A stretch of DNA of 64,000 nt, from assembly GCF_005239225.2 (NCBI RefSeq), contig NC_133300.1, positions 12,801,875 through 12,865,874 of the forward strand, in the 5' to 3' direction. This document shows, piece by piece, positions 12,521 through 24,060 of the stretch. Within the stretch, counting starts at the first letter, position 1; each line of letters starts with the position of its first letter. A program made the position numbers and the translations under genes. Below the pieces are notes generated by a model that saw nothing but the letters and a program-made list of their open reading frames with translations, made no database searches and was not told where the DNA came from. The stretch comes from Populus alba (Eukaryota > Streptophyta > Magnoliopsida > Malpighiales > Salicaceae).

Positions 12521-13323
12521 GACCCCTGGAAATCCTGGATCACTCTCTTAAAGTCAGATCTCATCCGCCAACAATTTATGAATCTGAAAGGCTTAGGTCT
12601 CCAATTTGTTTTACCCAACATCAAAGGCTTAGGCCTATGGTCAAAAACATAAATGGCAAGACCACATAAAGAGAAGGAAAGGAGTTTGTTCATCCATTTA
12701 GGAGATACAAAAGCTCTATCAATACGACTAGCTGAGTTGCCCCTAAACCATGCGAATCATTTAAAATTGAAGGTAATTCAAGAAAATCACAAGCCTTTAT
12801 ACAATCCCTGAAAGCTTTCAGTAGTTCCACCTCTGCGATAAGAAGGAAGAATAGTTTCGTTAGAATTTCCTACAAGGCACCATGGTTTGGTAAAACTGGC
12901 TTTAACTTCCACAAAATGGTTCCTTAATTCTTTCATGAGAGAGTTGCCATTGAAGGCATACACCACTGATACTACACAGTCAAAAATCAGACTGCACAGA
13001 CTTTCCTTCAATACGAATTACACTGCTATTCATAGTCACAACCATATTCTGAACAATCATTAAGGGCACCAACGCGCGTTATTTCGCACCATCATTGGGG
13101 TGCATCTAGATCAAGGACGAAGTTTAAAATTCTCCCATAAATAAGTCCAATCCATCAAAGATTTGATATGTTTTGGCACATTTGAAGTTTTTCTCCGCAG
13201 CCGAAATCCAAACCTGGCTAAATTGTCAAGTGAGCTGCATTGTAAATTAAGTGAAGGTTCTCTGGTGACCGAGACTACTAAAATTATTATGGAAATAGTA
13301 AATAGTTAGGAATGGAAGTAATA

Positions 13324-13624
13324 ATTTGTGTTAGAGAATAATATAAATCATATCTCTGGGCATCACCTAATAGCTTAAGCTTTTGGGCTGATATGATTCT
13401 TTGATATGGTATCAGAGCCTTAATGACCAAGTGATCACGAGTTCGAATCTCACCATCCCATTTATTTGATAAAAATTAAGTACAAAATAATGTGGATCTA
13501 TACAAGTTTCAAGTTCAAAGGACTTTCACTTGAGGGGATGCGTTAGAGAATAATATAAATTATATCTCGAGACCTCACCTAATAACTTAAGTTTTTATAT
13601 TGAGATGGTGCTTTTGACAATTTG
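13324..13624 (+). mobile_element. TRIM: miniature LTR retrotransposon with perfect TSD
   Basis: A complete non-coding element of 291 bp (13329-13619). The left LTR is 13329-13406 (78 bp, starts TGTTAGAGAATAATATAAAT, ends TTTGATA). It is followed at once by TGGTATCAGAGC (13407-13418), the usual primer-binding site matching initiator tRNA-Met. After about 120 bp comes a purine-rich CTTGAGGGGATG, then the right LTR (13541-13619, ending GACA). The flanks are an identical 5-bp duplication, ATTTG, at 13324-13328 and 13620-13624. LTRs, PBS and TSD together support retrotransposition in trans, since no protein is encoded. The same family is present as a tandem copy at 22788-23291. Confidence 0.9.
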
Positions 13625-14036
13625 CATTCAGATGTTCAACCATATCCGTAGTGGGGGAGGAAGGAACGGGACTTTCTTAGTGCATGATGCTCATATGGTG
13701 TAGTAGTGGCGTCGAAGCCATCAGAAAAAAATAGTGCTTAGGTTCCATTGGCGTTCAATAAGTGGTATATATGAATTTTTCGTTGTAATAGTTGGCCACC
13801 CTATTATCAAATACATATTTAACTTCGCAGACCTAATTTTTTCCTGTGCCTGGACAAAAAGGAAAGGATCAAAGAAGATTGTTGGTTGGTAGCTTAACAC
13901 GACTTGCATCAATGGCATTACTGTAACCATGTCATAAATTTAAAAAACAAAAATTGCTGGGGGATTTATTACATTAATACATGTCATGAGATGGATTTTA
14001 TTATAGAAAACGTTTTGGTGATATTCACTTTATGAA

Positions 14037-14075
<39 letters not shown>

Positions 14076-15104
14076 AATTGAAATACATAAATAAAAAAAA
14101 CCCAACTTCAATTCAAGTGTGGTCCTTGTAAAACATTCTAATCAGAGTATATATTAACAAGAGCTATATCAATAAAATATTTCCATAAATGTATCTTATG
14201 GCATCGTTTTTCTAAGAGAAATCTTAATTGTAATAAGCAGTTGTTTCCATATACTTCTTCTACACACTGAGATCTCACTCGATTGCCTTGCGGAAAGGAA
14301 AATATCATGCAATATTACTCAATGTTGTTGATAGATCATAGACTCAGCCATTAACTGTCATTGAAAATCTCTTGGTTGCCTGAAACTGGCCCCTCCTCTC
14401 ACAGAAGTCGTGAAGTGGCTGAAGGTGGTGCGAAATTATTTGGATTTAGACCATTTTAGTGGATGGCCGGTAAGTGCATCCATTTTAGTGATTTACAGGA
14501 CATCAGGCATACATGCAATCACTAAATCAGTACACAAATAATACTCCCAGACTATGTATGATCCAGGCATGCATTTCCAGTTCAAGAAAAATAAGAATAA
14601 AAATTAACGAGATGGTCTCATCTAGAATCATCTTTAAATATTTCCATGAGATTTTTTAATTAGATAGAAAAACAAATGGATAAATTATAACATTCTAATA
14701 CAGAGTGACTAGTGATGTAGCCGTGGTGCATGCCTCATCTTCCTCTTCATGGCCTTGATAGCTAGACATTCAAGGAGAAATCCTCACCTGGGTATGACCT
14801 TGCTAGGCCTCCTAGGTCAACCCGACCTACCTCACACCCACAACAAGGATAGATTGTTCATATATTAATTAAATGTATACGTACATAATATTCCAGGCAC
14901 ATGAAATCCCCTAATTTATATTAAAGATTGCTCTTATCAAGTAAACAATGCCTATGTTATCAGTTTCTACTGTCAACAATAATCCATCAACCCCTTATCT
15001 CCTAATAATGATCTAAAACCACGGGTGGCATGGGAATTGACTTATTTCCCTCTAAATACATGTCGCTTCTGAATGCTCATGATTGTATAAACAACATTAG
15101 CCTT
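13625..15104. other. intergenic, nothing firm recognised
   Basis: Mixed AT-rich DNA between the TRIM and the copia element. A 69-codon frame on the minus strand (13721-13930) has no recognised motif. Contains an AT microsatellite (14038-14072). No gene supported. Confidence 0.4.
14038..14072. repeat. (AT)n microsatellite
   Basis: About 17 AT dinucleotide units without interruption. Likely to vary in length between individuals. Confidence 0.95.
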
Positions 15105-15290
15105 AGGTTTAATGACTCTCAAGTTGTAATTGATTGAAGGACATACATAATCAGTAGTCATCTCTTCTATATATATATGACTAGGGCAACATACAATATT
15201 AGCCTTAGTTGTTGTGTTGCGCATTACACAGGATAAATGTATACAAGAAAAATATAATACTTCCTATATTACAACACATTCCATAATACA
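15105..15290 (-). repeat. copia 3' LTR
   Basis: Matches 18288-18456 over most of its length (shared GTTGTAATTGATTGAAGGAC and GCATTACACAGGATAAAT). In element orientation it starts TGTATTATGGAATG, preceded by the purine-rich CTTGAGAGGG. The left boundary is uncertain by about 8 bp. Confidence 0.85.
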
Positions 15291-15299
15291 CCCTCTCAA

Positions 15300-16960
15300 G
15301 CTGAAGGTAGATAAACCACATGAAGCTTGGACTGTAAAGAAGCAAAAGCAAAGTGGGGAAGCAATTTAGTGAGAACATCAGCTAATTCGTCTTTGGAAGA
15401 TATAAAGCGAATCTATATCTCATGTTTAGCCACTCTATCACAAAAAAAGTGATAATTAACCTCAACATGTTTTGTTCGTGCATGAAAAATAGGATTAGTA
15501 GACAAATACATAGCATCCAAATTGTCACACCAAATGGTGGTAACAAAACTGAGAGAAAAGCACAAATCTATGAGAAGATAACGAAGCCAAAGAACCTCAA
15601 TGACCATTAGCTAATGCCTTATATTCTATTTTAGTAGAGGAGCAAGCAATAGTGTGTTGCTTGCCAGATTTCCATGAAATGGGAGTGGTGCCGAGAAAGA
15701 CAATGTAGCCACCCATAGCGTAGACTTCCGATCATCGATTCTTCCTGCCCAATCAGAATCAGTAAAACCATGAAGGGATAATGAGGAACCATGAGTAAGG
15801 TGAAGACTAAAGTAAGACATACCTTTTAAGTATCGTAGTATATGTTTGACAGCTGCCTAATGACTCTCAGTAGGAGTATGCATAAACTGACAGACCTTAT
15901 TGATAGCATAACATATGTTTGGTCTAGTAAATGTGAGATATTGAAGGGCACCAATAACTTGTCGAAAACAAGTGGGGTCCGAGAATGGCTCACTAGTTAG
16001 GAGACCACCATTGGAGGCAGAAACTAGTGTATCAACAAGCTTGCAGGTTAACATACTAGCACAACTCAGGATGTCAATAGCATATTTGTGTTGATTAAGC
16101 ATGAGACCTATATTGGTGGGAGTGACCTCAATCCCCAAGAAATAGTGAGCATAACCCAGATCTCAGAGTTTGAATTCTAAACTCAGTGGGGTAATAAGGC
16201 GTTGAATCAAAGTGGAGTTACTACTAGTGAGCAGAATGTCATCCCCATAGACAAGCAACTAATAGATATCATGATTCACATTCAGAATGAATAAGAAAGT
16301 ATCAACCTTGGAAGTGCGGAAGCTGATTGACAAAAGAAAGTCACTCAATCATTTGTACCAAGCTCACGGGGCTTGTTTTAAATCATACAGGGACTTGTGA
16401 ATGCGACACGTATGAGTTGGTAGGACAGGGTCGACAAACTCCGTAGGTTATTGCATATAAACAACCTCCTGAAGTGAACCATTGAGAAAGGTATTATGAA
16501 TATCAAGTTGCTAAATCTGCCAACAGTTAGAGACAATAATGGTGAGGACTAGGCCAATAATGGTTGGTTTGACAACCAAACTGAAGGTTTCAGAGTAGTT
16601 GATACCTTCTAATTGAGTGAATCCTCGCGCAACCAAGCATGTCTTGTAGTGTTCAACAGTACCATCGGGTCGACGCTTGATTTTATAAACCCATTGGCAA
16701 CCAATAACATTCATAGAAGGCTTATATGGAACCAAGGACCAAGTACCATTGGCATGTAAAGTTGTAATCTCATATTTCATAGTAGAATGCCTACACAAAA
16801 AATGGTCAGCTTCTCTAAAAGACAAAGGTTCATGAGTAGAGGAATAGGTTACCCGTGAGGTAGAAGGCAGTGGAGAGGTAGACACTAAGCTTACATTGAT
16901 AAACTTGTGCTGTCGGGGACGTAGCACCATGGGGTGCTGTTGGGAAGCTACTGTAGCAGG
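15300..16960 (-). pseudogene. copia pol remnant (RT and RNase H)
   Basis: Minus-strand pieces in order. The RT (RVT_2) start is at 16930-16511, with NGTWSLVPYKPSMNVIGCQWVYKIKRRPDG read in two parts and then CLVARGFTQLEGINYSETFS. The RT end and connection are at 16138-15857 (DPTCFRQVIGALQYLTFTRP). RNase H lies at 15820-15310 with acidic positions in FTDSDWAG and WCDNLDA, ending near KDELADVLTKLLP. The RT catalytic region between these is frameshifted. No intact polyprotein is possible. Confidence 0.85.
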
Positions 16961-17039
16961 GGAGTCAGAAGACCTGATGGGCAGTTGTTGTTGTGGAATG
17001 AAGCGGCTGGAAAAACCAATACATAGATATAAGCCCTAC

Positions 17040-18088
17040 GATGACCTGTTGGGCGGAAATCGCAGTTGTGACCTCTGAAAGTCTAAGCACCATACTAAGT
17101 CGAGGGAGAGCACATATTCCTCCACCCATTACATCTTCACCTGCCCCATTAAGAGGAGGAACCACTGCCATTAAACATAGAAAACGAACATTGGGTAGCA
17201 AAGGCAAATGGGGGTTGCATAGGTGCTGGTAGTAATGGTGCAGTCGTAGGAATAGGATGAAGAGAGCTCCTGTGTAAAAACTCACGAGTAGATAAATGAC
17301 TATACAACTCAGATTATGGCAGAGGGTCAGATTTCATCGATAGACTGGTAACCAAATTACAAAATTCATTGCAAAGGGCCTCGAAACACATATAGATTAA
17401 AGTCTGTGAGGGAGATGGGACAGCCTGCGACATCTAGTTCATCAAAGAATCCTTTAGCCTTCTACAAATAGATGGTGATGGTATCATCACCTTGATAAAG
17501 GTTTTGAAAAAAGCCATGCAATTACATGATTCAAGAGTTTGATGGAGACGCAAAAGCACGTTCTAGTGTGCTCCATGCACTAATAGAGGTTGGACAATCC
17601 ACCACAAGGTGGAGAATGTTTGTGGACAGAGAGGAGAGGAGTGCACTAAGGATGAGTTGATCTTGCTATTTCCATGTCAAAAAGGCTTGAGAAAAAACAC
17701 AACTGAAGGTAGTTGAAGTGGCAGAAACATCATTGTACGGAAAAGGACACATCGTTGAGCCATTGATAAAGGAAAAGACATCTTGACCAATCAAATATGG
17801 CTTCATCTGCATACACCAAAATAGATAATTTGTGTTGGTAAGTTTGAGATTGATGACTTGTTGTGTGTTGGAAAGAGGTATGATGGCTAATGGTGCGACA
17901 GGAACTGAGGAGATAGATAAAGTTGTATTGTGTGGAAATACACGCACACTAGTGGAAACAAGGGCTACAAGGGAGGATGAGGTAGGGGAGGTCAAGATGA
18001 CATTAATGCCAGCTACAATAGTAGCAAAGGAATCCTGGAGAAGTTGGATAGTTACTGCTAGTATGAATCTGTAATAGAGTCTCTGCAA
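17040..18088 (-). pseudogene. copia gag remnant
   Basis: The N-terminal half is open at 18088-17666 and includes LKLTNTNYLFWCMQMKPYLI, the usual copia Gag start of the UBN2 type. It continues after a stop as ILSALLSSLSTNILHLVVDC and on to SDPLPQSELYSHLSTREFLH near 17340-17280. The C-terminal CCHC knuckle is absent because of the internal deletion. Non-functional. Confidence 0.8.
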
Positions 18089-18287
18089 AGGTAGCCAAAG
18101 TTGGCTATTAATATGCTATATGTTTTCAAAAGTATGGACTGGGACATAGTGCAATATTTCAGAACTGAGGCAGGGAAGGGGAAAGGGGAGAGAGACATTA
18201 TTTTTCAAAGGAAAAAAATGACTACAACAAATTCTTTTGTAGAGAAGGAGAGAAGAATTTGTTTAGATATTTCGGCTCTGATACCAA

Positions 18288-18456
18288 GTTAAAGTATAAG
18301 TTGTAATTGATTGAAGGACATACATAATCAGTAAACATTTCTTCTATAAATGTAACTAGAACAATATACAATAGTTACTATGTAGCACATTACACAGGAT
18401 AAATATATACAAGGAAAATATAATATTTTCTATATTACTAACACATTCCATAATAC
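18288..18456 (-). repeat. copia 5' LTR
   Basis: Pairs with 15105-15290. It abuts the primer-binding site at 18274-18286. The outer end, near 18456, is defined by the shared CACATTCCATAATAC. Confidence 0.85.
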
Positions 18457-18799
18457 TCTATTTTTTCTTGTTCTTCTTCCTCCACCTTTATAAGCTTGTA
18501 CGCTCTGCAAACACACATTACACCATATTTTTATAGGCTCATTCCCTTCATTATTTTGTTGACTTTATCATTGGAATTGGAGGGTCCCTGACTTTTAAGG
18601 GGATCCGTTTAACAGGTACACTAGCTCACGGGGCAATATTTTCAAGAAAAGACAACCCATTTCAGCTTTTTGAAGATATTTTATATTCTCGTACGTAGAG
18701 GTTTCACCATCCCATAAACTAGCATAAAATATTAAAAAATATGATCAAAACAATTAAATCAATTCGGATTAGTTTCACTGTTTATATAAATGGTATACT
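18457..18799. other. intergenic, nothing recognised
   Basis: Flank of the copia element. No gene or repeat boundary supported. Confidence 0.4.
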
Positions 18800-19215
18800 A
18801 AGTTGAAATATTTATTTAATTGTTTTATTATTAGTTGCGTTTGTTGTAGCTCAGTGGTTAACTCCTAAAATTTTTAGGGATTGCGGGATGACAAGTTAAA
18901 ATATTTATTTAATCATTTAATTATTAGTTGTGTGTTGTACCTTAATGATTAGAGTATATTTGGTAGTACAATAGCGGTTGCTTTTTAAATAATTTTTTAT
19001 ATTAAAATATATGTTAATGATGTTTTTTTTTATTTTTTAAAAATTATTTTTAATATTAACTCATCAAAACAATTCAAAATATATAAATCGTATTAAATTT
19101 TAATAAATATTTTAAAAATTTTATGGAAACAAAATTTCGACCGCCCTTCCTAAATACTTCCTAACATGTGAAACTGGCTTCGTGGAGGTCGTGAGTTGGA
19201 GAGAGCCTAATGTTT
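18800..19215 (+). repeat. short duplication with tRNA-like A box (SINE-like?), split by a MITE
   Basis: About 70 bp (18800-18870) is repeated in diverged form at 18892-18958; both copies contain ATATTTATTTAAT and ATTATTAGTTG. The first copy ends with TGTAGCTCAGTGGTTA, which matches the A box of tRNA genes and of tRNA-derived SINEs. A B-box-like GGTCGTGAGTTGGAG lies at about 19187. Between them sits an AT-rich MITE-like segment. A SINE interrupted by a MITE would fit, but neither SINE ends nor a target duplication were found. Confidence 0.3.
18957..19140. mobile_element. AT-rich MITE-like repeat, copy 2
   Basis: Begins TTTGGTAGTACAATAGCGGT and contains AATTATTTTTAATATTAACT followed by CATCAAAACAATTCAAAA, the signature of the family at 7261-7485 and 51208-51416. 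The right end is diverged. Confidence 0.55.
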
Positions 19216-21179
19216 TGTACTACGTTATCTGTCACAATTTTCCTTTTTTAAAAAAATTCGCCCCATATAAAAAGCAAACATATATAAATAAATGAAGGCT
19301 CTAGCCCACGTGACTGACTGTTTTATAATAGACCCATGGGTATTTTTTTTTTAATGGGTGATTAATTTTTTTAGTTTTTTTTTTTAATTTCATCCAACGT
19401 AGAGTTTTAAACTCCAAATTTTTTTACCCCTTTTGTATCTTGTTTTTTTTCTAGTTTAATTCTTTTATATGAGGTTTTTATTTAATTTTATCCTTAAATA
19501 TTAGATTGGTTTTTTTTTTCTTGGACTTGCCTATAAAACAATGTTACGTAATGTAATTTTCATACAATTTAATTATACACCTAGGTTAACAAAATAGTTG
19601 GGTTGGAGTTTTTCAAATTTGAATCATTATACTGATTTTTATAATAATATCAAAAAGTTTATGAGAATCTAAATATTCCACTGTTAATAGATTGAGGCAC
19701 TTGATAGTCCATTGTTGACATAACAAATGATTAACAAGGATGACGAATGTGAAGAGGCACTTGATAGTGTTACTAAGACACAAGTATTTGACAAGTGGGT
19801 TAATACAAAGATGAAATAAGTGTTTTGTAGTCAACTCATTTTTGTTATTGAATTTTATGAACAAAGTCATTTAAACATTGTTTGTTTATGATTTAGTTTT
19901 CTTTCATGTATTTTGGGACCACATCATGTATTTTAAATTTTTCTATTTCCTTTTTCGTTTAATTATTATTTTCAAATCAAGATATATTCATGTAAAAGTA
20001 ATATTTGGCACTGCTCGAATTTCAAAATATATCATGTAAATGCAAGGGAAAAACCCTTTTTTTTTAATCGCAAAATTTCCATTTCCAATCCTATTAACTA
20101 TTTAAAGGTAAAGTTCATATTATCTCTCTTTTTTCATTCTTGACGCATCTTCACTATCTTTAATAAGCCCTCAAAAAGAAAAATCACCATATAAAAAAAT
20201 ATATTGTTCGGAACAATATAGTTATACCCAAAGTAAAAACCAAATGATTTGATGATCTAAAAAATGACAAGTTATGTGTATTATAGTCATGATCTTACCA
20301 TTTATTCTCTAAAGTTAACTTCACAGTTTTCTTGATTAGCTATGATTTTTTAATAAAGCTAATGTTTATTAACATAAACACATTTGAATTTTAGATGAAG
20401 AAATATCATATTTGATATAACATTCATATGAGAATTCCCTTAAATATTTTATTTTTATATAATAACCTAGACTACGATCACTTTTAATACCAGAATTGGA
20501 AGTCTTTTAAGAATCCGTAAAATCTTTTAAACAAAAAGAAAGATGAAGAATGTGAAAGGGATGAAAACTATTATAAAAAAGAGTAAGGAAATGAAAAAAA
20601 AAAAAAAAAAAAACCTTTTCAAATTGTCCTTAATGATCGTGCAAAGAGATTGTGCAAAGTTTAGAATCGAAGACAAAGTATCAGTGACAAAAACATTTAC
20701 TTGTAGGCTTTATTTATCGGATAGAGGATCGAATAAAAAGAAGAAGAAATAATTACACGTTTTTAAATTCATTGCTTGGAGTCATGATTCGTAATATAGT
20801 TTTCATTTTTCTATAAAAATTATAAATTTGATATCAGACGAAGTCATAAATGCAAAGAATCTATGTACAAAAAATATAAATATAAGGTACGTACTGCCCA
20901 TAATTTTCATTTTGTCACGGTGCAATACATATGGGAATCTTCTTGTGATAAATTATAATTCCTGCTGTGGAGGCATCGCTGAAATATTTCAAATTTTCAA
21001 TGATAAGACATAAAAGATCAAAGAGCAATGTGGCGACTGAGTCAGATTTCAACTAATGAAGCTGAGAATGGTGGCTGACGTCGTCATGAGAGGGCATACC
21101 GACATTACTGAAATAAGCACTCCTTTTCTTTTCCTCCTAGTCTGGACGTCCCCACTAGGACAGAGAACGACAATTTCCC

Positions 21180-21183
<4 letters not shown>
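19216..21183. other. intergenic, AT-rich, one repeat fragment
   Basis: At 19340-19510 there is a fragment of the AT-rich repeat also found at 45-46 kb and 59.9-60.7 kb (AATTTCATCCAACG, TTTTATCCTTAAATATTAG). The rest shows no gene. The Lys-rich frame near 20.55-20.75 kb is a translated poly-A tract. Confidence 0.4.

Positions 21184-21231
<48 letters not shown>
21184..21231. repeat. (AT)n microsatellite
   Basis: About 24 AT units followed by a short AC run. It produces a false poly-(Ile-Tyr) reading frame on the minus strand. Confidence 0.95.
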
Positions 21232-21239
<8 letters not shown>

Positions 21240-21240
<1 letters not shown>

Positions 21241-22149
21241 TTGGATTATAGACCCACATGGCAAATTTTAAGGCTAATTTTTATCATAATTAAAATAAAT
21301 GTGTAAGAAATTCAATAATAATAAAAAAAATCAAGTCCTCATAACTTTTATGTGGTTGTATGAAAAGATAAAAGAATAATTAATTCACTTAAACTATGTA
21401 AAAATTTACAATAACAAAAATATCTGTTTTATTCCCATTGAATATTCATGTTTAATGTTTTTTTTTTCAATTTATTATATATTACATTCATATATCATTA
21501 TTAAAATATTATTGCAAATATAAAATTAAAATACTCTAACTTTATCTAAAAACAATATATTATAATTAGATAATTTTTTAAAGAGCTTTGTAGTTATTAA
21601 TTTAAAAAAAAACTAATTATTTTAAATAATAATAATAATAAAAAAAAGTGTTTCTAGGCCTAGGTGGCCATGCTTACATGTTGGGCATCTAAAATTAAAG
21701 AAATCTTGATTTGCTTGGGCAAGGAAGGGTAGGCAATGATCTTTGACATTTTATTTTTTATTTAGCAACAACTCATCTTCCATTTAATATAAAAAATTAT
21801 CATTTTAATTTAAAATTATAATTTTTTTTTTAAAAAAACTCAAAACAACGTCTAATCATTATAAAAATTAAAATCTTGGTAAATCCAAAAAAAAAAAATG
21901 AATCCCAATATTTTTTTTTGACATAGATAAATGGCAAAACAACCTTTTATTGAACTCTCTTGTTCAAAATAAATTCATTAATATCAAAATTATCTTTTAT
22001 TATAGCAAAAATATGACTGATTGAATTATTTCTCTATCCTCTATAAGAACTCATGGAATGAAACATGATGAAAATGAAGATAACTACCCCAACTTTTATT
22101 GTCTTAGAATATAACTATATGGTTTGCTCCACATTGTTGTAGAGATTTA
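21240..22149. other. intergenic, nothing recognised
   Basis: Strongly AT-rich with poly-A and poly-T tracts. No coding or RNA gene seen. Confidence 0.4.
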
Positions 22150-24060
22150 TTTGGTAGTGTTATTAAATTTGGCTTAGCTTGGCAGGTTAATATGTTTATT
22201 TGTCGTCATTATCTCTGGTCCAAGCCGAGTTTTAAATTAAACTTGGTAATAATTGATCCTATATGATTTAGTCAATTTGACAGGTGCATTCATAATTCAA
22301 TCGATCTAGTCAAAACCCAATTTTATTTTTTTCAAATTGAAATGACTATGATTTTGATTAACCCGAGTCAATCTCCCTACTTATGACCTAGGTCACGGGC
22401 TTGACTAAATTCAATAACTTTTTTTCTTGGAATTTATTTTTTATTTATTGTATGACTTATTTAATTTGAATGAGTTCAATAAACTTATTTAATTTAAATA
22501 ATTTGAATTAAAAAAAAATGCAATGACAACAAATAAATTTTTAAAAAAATTGACAAAGAAAAAAGGTCTAAAAAACCTGACTCGAGCCCATCCGGCTTAA
22601 CTCTCGGTCTCATAACCTTGGTTAACTCAGGTTTTTTTTTTAATTGATTTTATTTTTAGTTTCACCTTTCAACATTAAGTTTACTAGAAATATAGCTTCA
22701 TACTTTGTTTTGATTTGATTTTTATGGAGTTATTATGATCCGATGACTTGGTATGTTGATTGATAGGTTAACACGAGTTGACCCGAATGTTAGAGAATAA
22801 TATAAATCATATCTTGGAACCTCACCTAATAGCTTAAGCTATTGGGTTAAGATGATTCTTTGACATGGTATCAGAGCCTTGATGATCAAGTGGTCACGAG
22901 TTCGAATCTCACTATCCTTATTTATTTTATAAAAATTAAACACAAGGTAAAATAAACATGTGCAAGTTTCAAGCCCAAAGGGCTTTCACTTGAGAGAGTA
23001 TGTTAGAGAATAATATAAATCATATCCTGAAACCTACCTAATTAACAGCTTAAGCTATTGGGTTGAGATGATTCTTTGATATGGTATTAGAGCCTTAATG
23101 ATCAAGTGGTCATGAATTTGAATTTCACTATCCCCATTTATTTGATAAAAAATAAGCACAAGGTAAAATAAAAATGTACAAGTTTCAAGCTCAAATGGCT
23201 TTCACTTTAGGTGTGTTAGAGAATAATATAAATCATATCCTGGAGTCTCACCTAACAGCTTAAGCTATTGGGTTGAGATAGTTCTTTGATACTGAATTGA
23301 TTTAATATGTTGTCATGTCAATGTTTTTATATAAAAAAATTCTCATCTTTAATATTTTTTTTAGTTGAACTATGTTTAACTGATTATCTGGGTTGTCTTT
23401 GAGCCTGCTTAGGTGACCTAGTCACATTAGCATCGCCAAAATATATTGTTTTACGTTAAAAAAAATAATTTAACCTGTGTAGTGTGAGCCAATTATCTAG
23501 TAAAATACTAAAAGAGATGGTGTTTTTACTGTGCATTACCTCACAAAACAATATTCATTACAATAACTTTTTTTGTTTTTGGCCTTTGGGTTTTTTGTTT
23601 TTTAAAAAAAATTTATGTCTCTTCCTCAAATTTTATCCTTTAACTTCTAATTTATTGGAGATTGGGTTTCATGATTTGTTGCAATTTGCTTTCTATGTGA
23701 TAATCCCAATTTTATGACTTGTGTCTTGGATTTGACGTATTAACTTGGTTGACTCAAGTTTTTTTTTTTATTTATTTACTTTATATGAGATTATCATAAT
23801 CTCATGATCTAGATCATAAGTTTCTCAGGTTAGCCCTAACATGGATCGATCCAATAAGTTGTCGTCTCAATATTATTGTTGTACAAGAATATATTCTTGA
23901 ATTCTTGCAAGTCAAATTATATTTTTACTAGTAATTCAGATTGTTTTTTGACCTGCTAAGTAAATCAGGTCACATTAAGTTATTTACCACCGTTTAAATT
24001 TTTCTTCTTACTAAAAAATTATGAACAATACCTAAATATTTTTTTATATATCAAAAATAT
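22150..24060. repeat. degenerate AT-rich repeat family, several units, TRIM inserted
   Basis: Contains recurring signatures: phrases like GACTTGGTATGTTGATTGAT or GGTTAACACGAGTTGACCC, CTCATGATCTAGATCATAAG, and TTTTATCCTTTAAC near unit starts. Pieces at about 22640-22787 plus 23297-23450 form one unit split by a TRIM. About 23590-24010 is a second unit, which matches the empty site of the first. The same family occurs at 42.3-44.0, 45.0-46.1 and 59.9-60.7 kb. The frame at 23484-23717 is within the repeat and is not a gene. Confidence 0.55.
22788..23291 (+). mobile_element. tandem TRIM with three LTRs and two internal regions
   Basis: Same family as 13329-13619. LTRs are at 22788-22865, 23001-23081 and 23214-23291. 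The first two are each followed by a tRNA-Met-type primer-binding site (TGGTATCAGAGC at 22866-22877; one-base variant TGGTATTAGAGC at 23082-23093). Flanking 5-mers are CCGAA (22783-22787) and CTGAA (23292-23296), a target-site duplication with one mismatch. Such LTR-internal-LTR-internal-LTR arrays arise by unequal recombination or template switching. The element carries no coding sequence. Confidence 0.85.

Larger units (their letters stand above)
8768..13060 (-). mobile_element. degenerate non-LTR retrotransposon (LINE), ORF2 relic
   Basis: Pieces of a LINE ORF2 occur in the right order on the minus strand. Endonuclease-like sequence at about 12480-13020 includes KASFTKPWCLVGNSNET and, further on, PKPFRFINCW. 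Reverse transcriptase at about 10510-11360 has GLRQGDSLSPLPFNIVVEGL, the catalytic FADDALMF box at 11052-11075, and LPFKYSGVP. A zinc-knuckle (zf-RVT-like) region near 9600-9680 has CLLCLGFE and HLLIHC. RNase H-like sequence near 8870-9250 ends with ANHMVDNFAK. The frame is broken by many stops and shifts. Between endonuclease and RT it is interrupted by a CACTA fragment (11370-12475), and about 1 kb of ORF2 seems to be missing there. The 3' poly(A) end was not located. It is dead as a mobile element. Confidence 0.85.
15105..18456 (-). mobile_element. internally deleted Ty1/copia LTR retrotransposon
   Basis: Element of about 3.35 kb with two LTRs in direct orientation (about 15105-15290 and about 18288-18456). 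In its own orientation (minus strand) it has 5' LTR, then TGGTATCAGAGCC (18274-18286 read in reverse) as tRNA-Met primer-binding site, gag, RT, RNase H, a purine tract and 3' LTR. A full copia element is near 5 kb. Here the Gag zinc knuckle, protease and integrase core are missing: Gag-like sequence runs directly into the segment that normally precedes RT (HPMVLRPR). Stops and frameshifts break gag and pol. The two LTRs differ at many positions, so insertion is not recent. No matching target-site duplication was found. Confidence 0.9.

Noticed and set aside
16896..17232. Plus-strand frames over the copia element
   Set aside because: Antisense to the gag/RT remnant; Cys and Gly content comes from the complementary strand.
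18846..18862. tRNA gene
   Set aside because: Only an A-box-like stretch is present; no cloverleaf, anticodon arm or adjoining B box at the right distance.
20543..20752. Lys-rich 69-codon frame
   Set aside because: Translation of poly-A and AAG tracts; no homologous motif.
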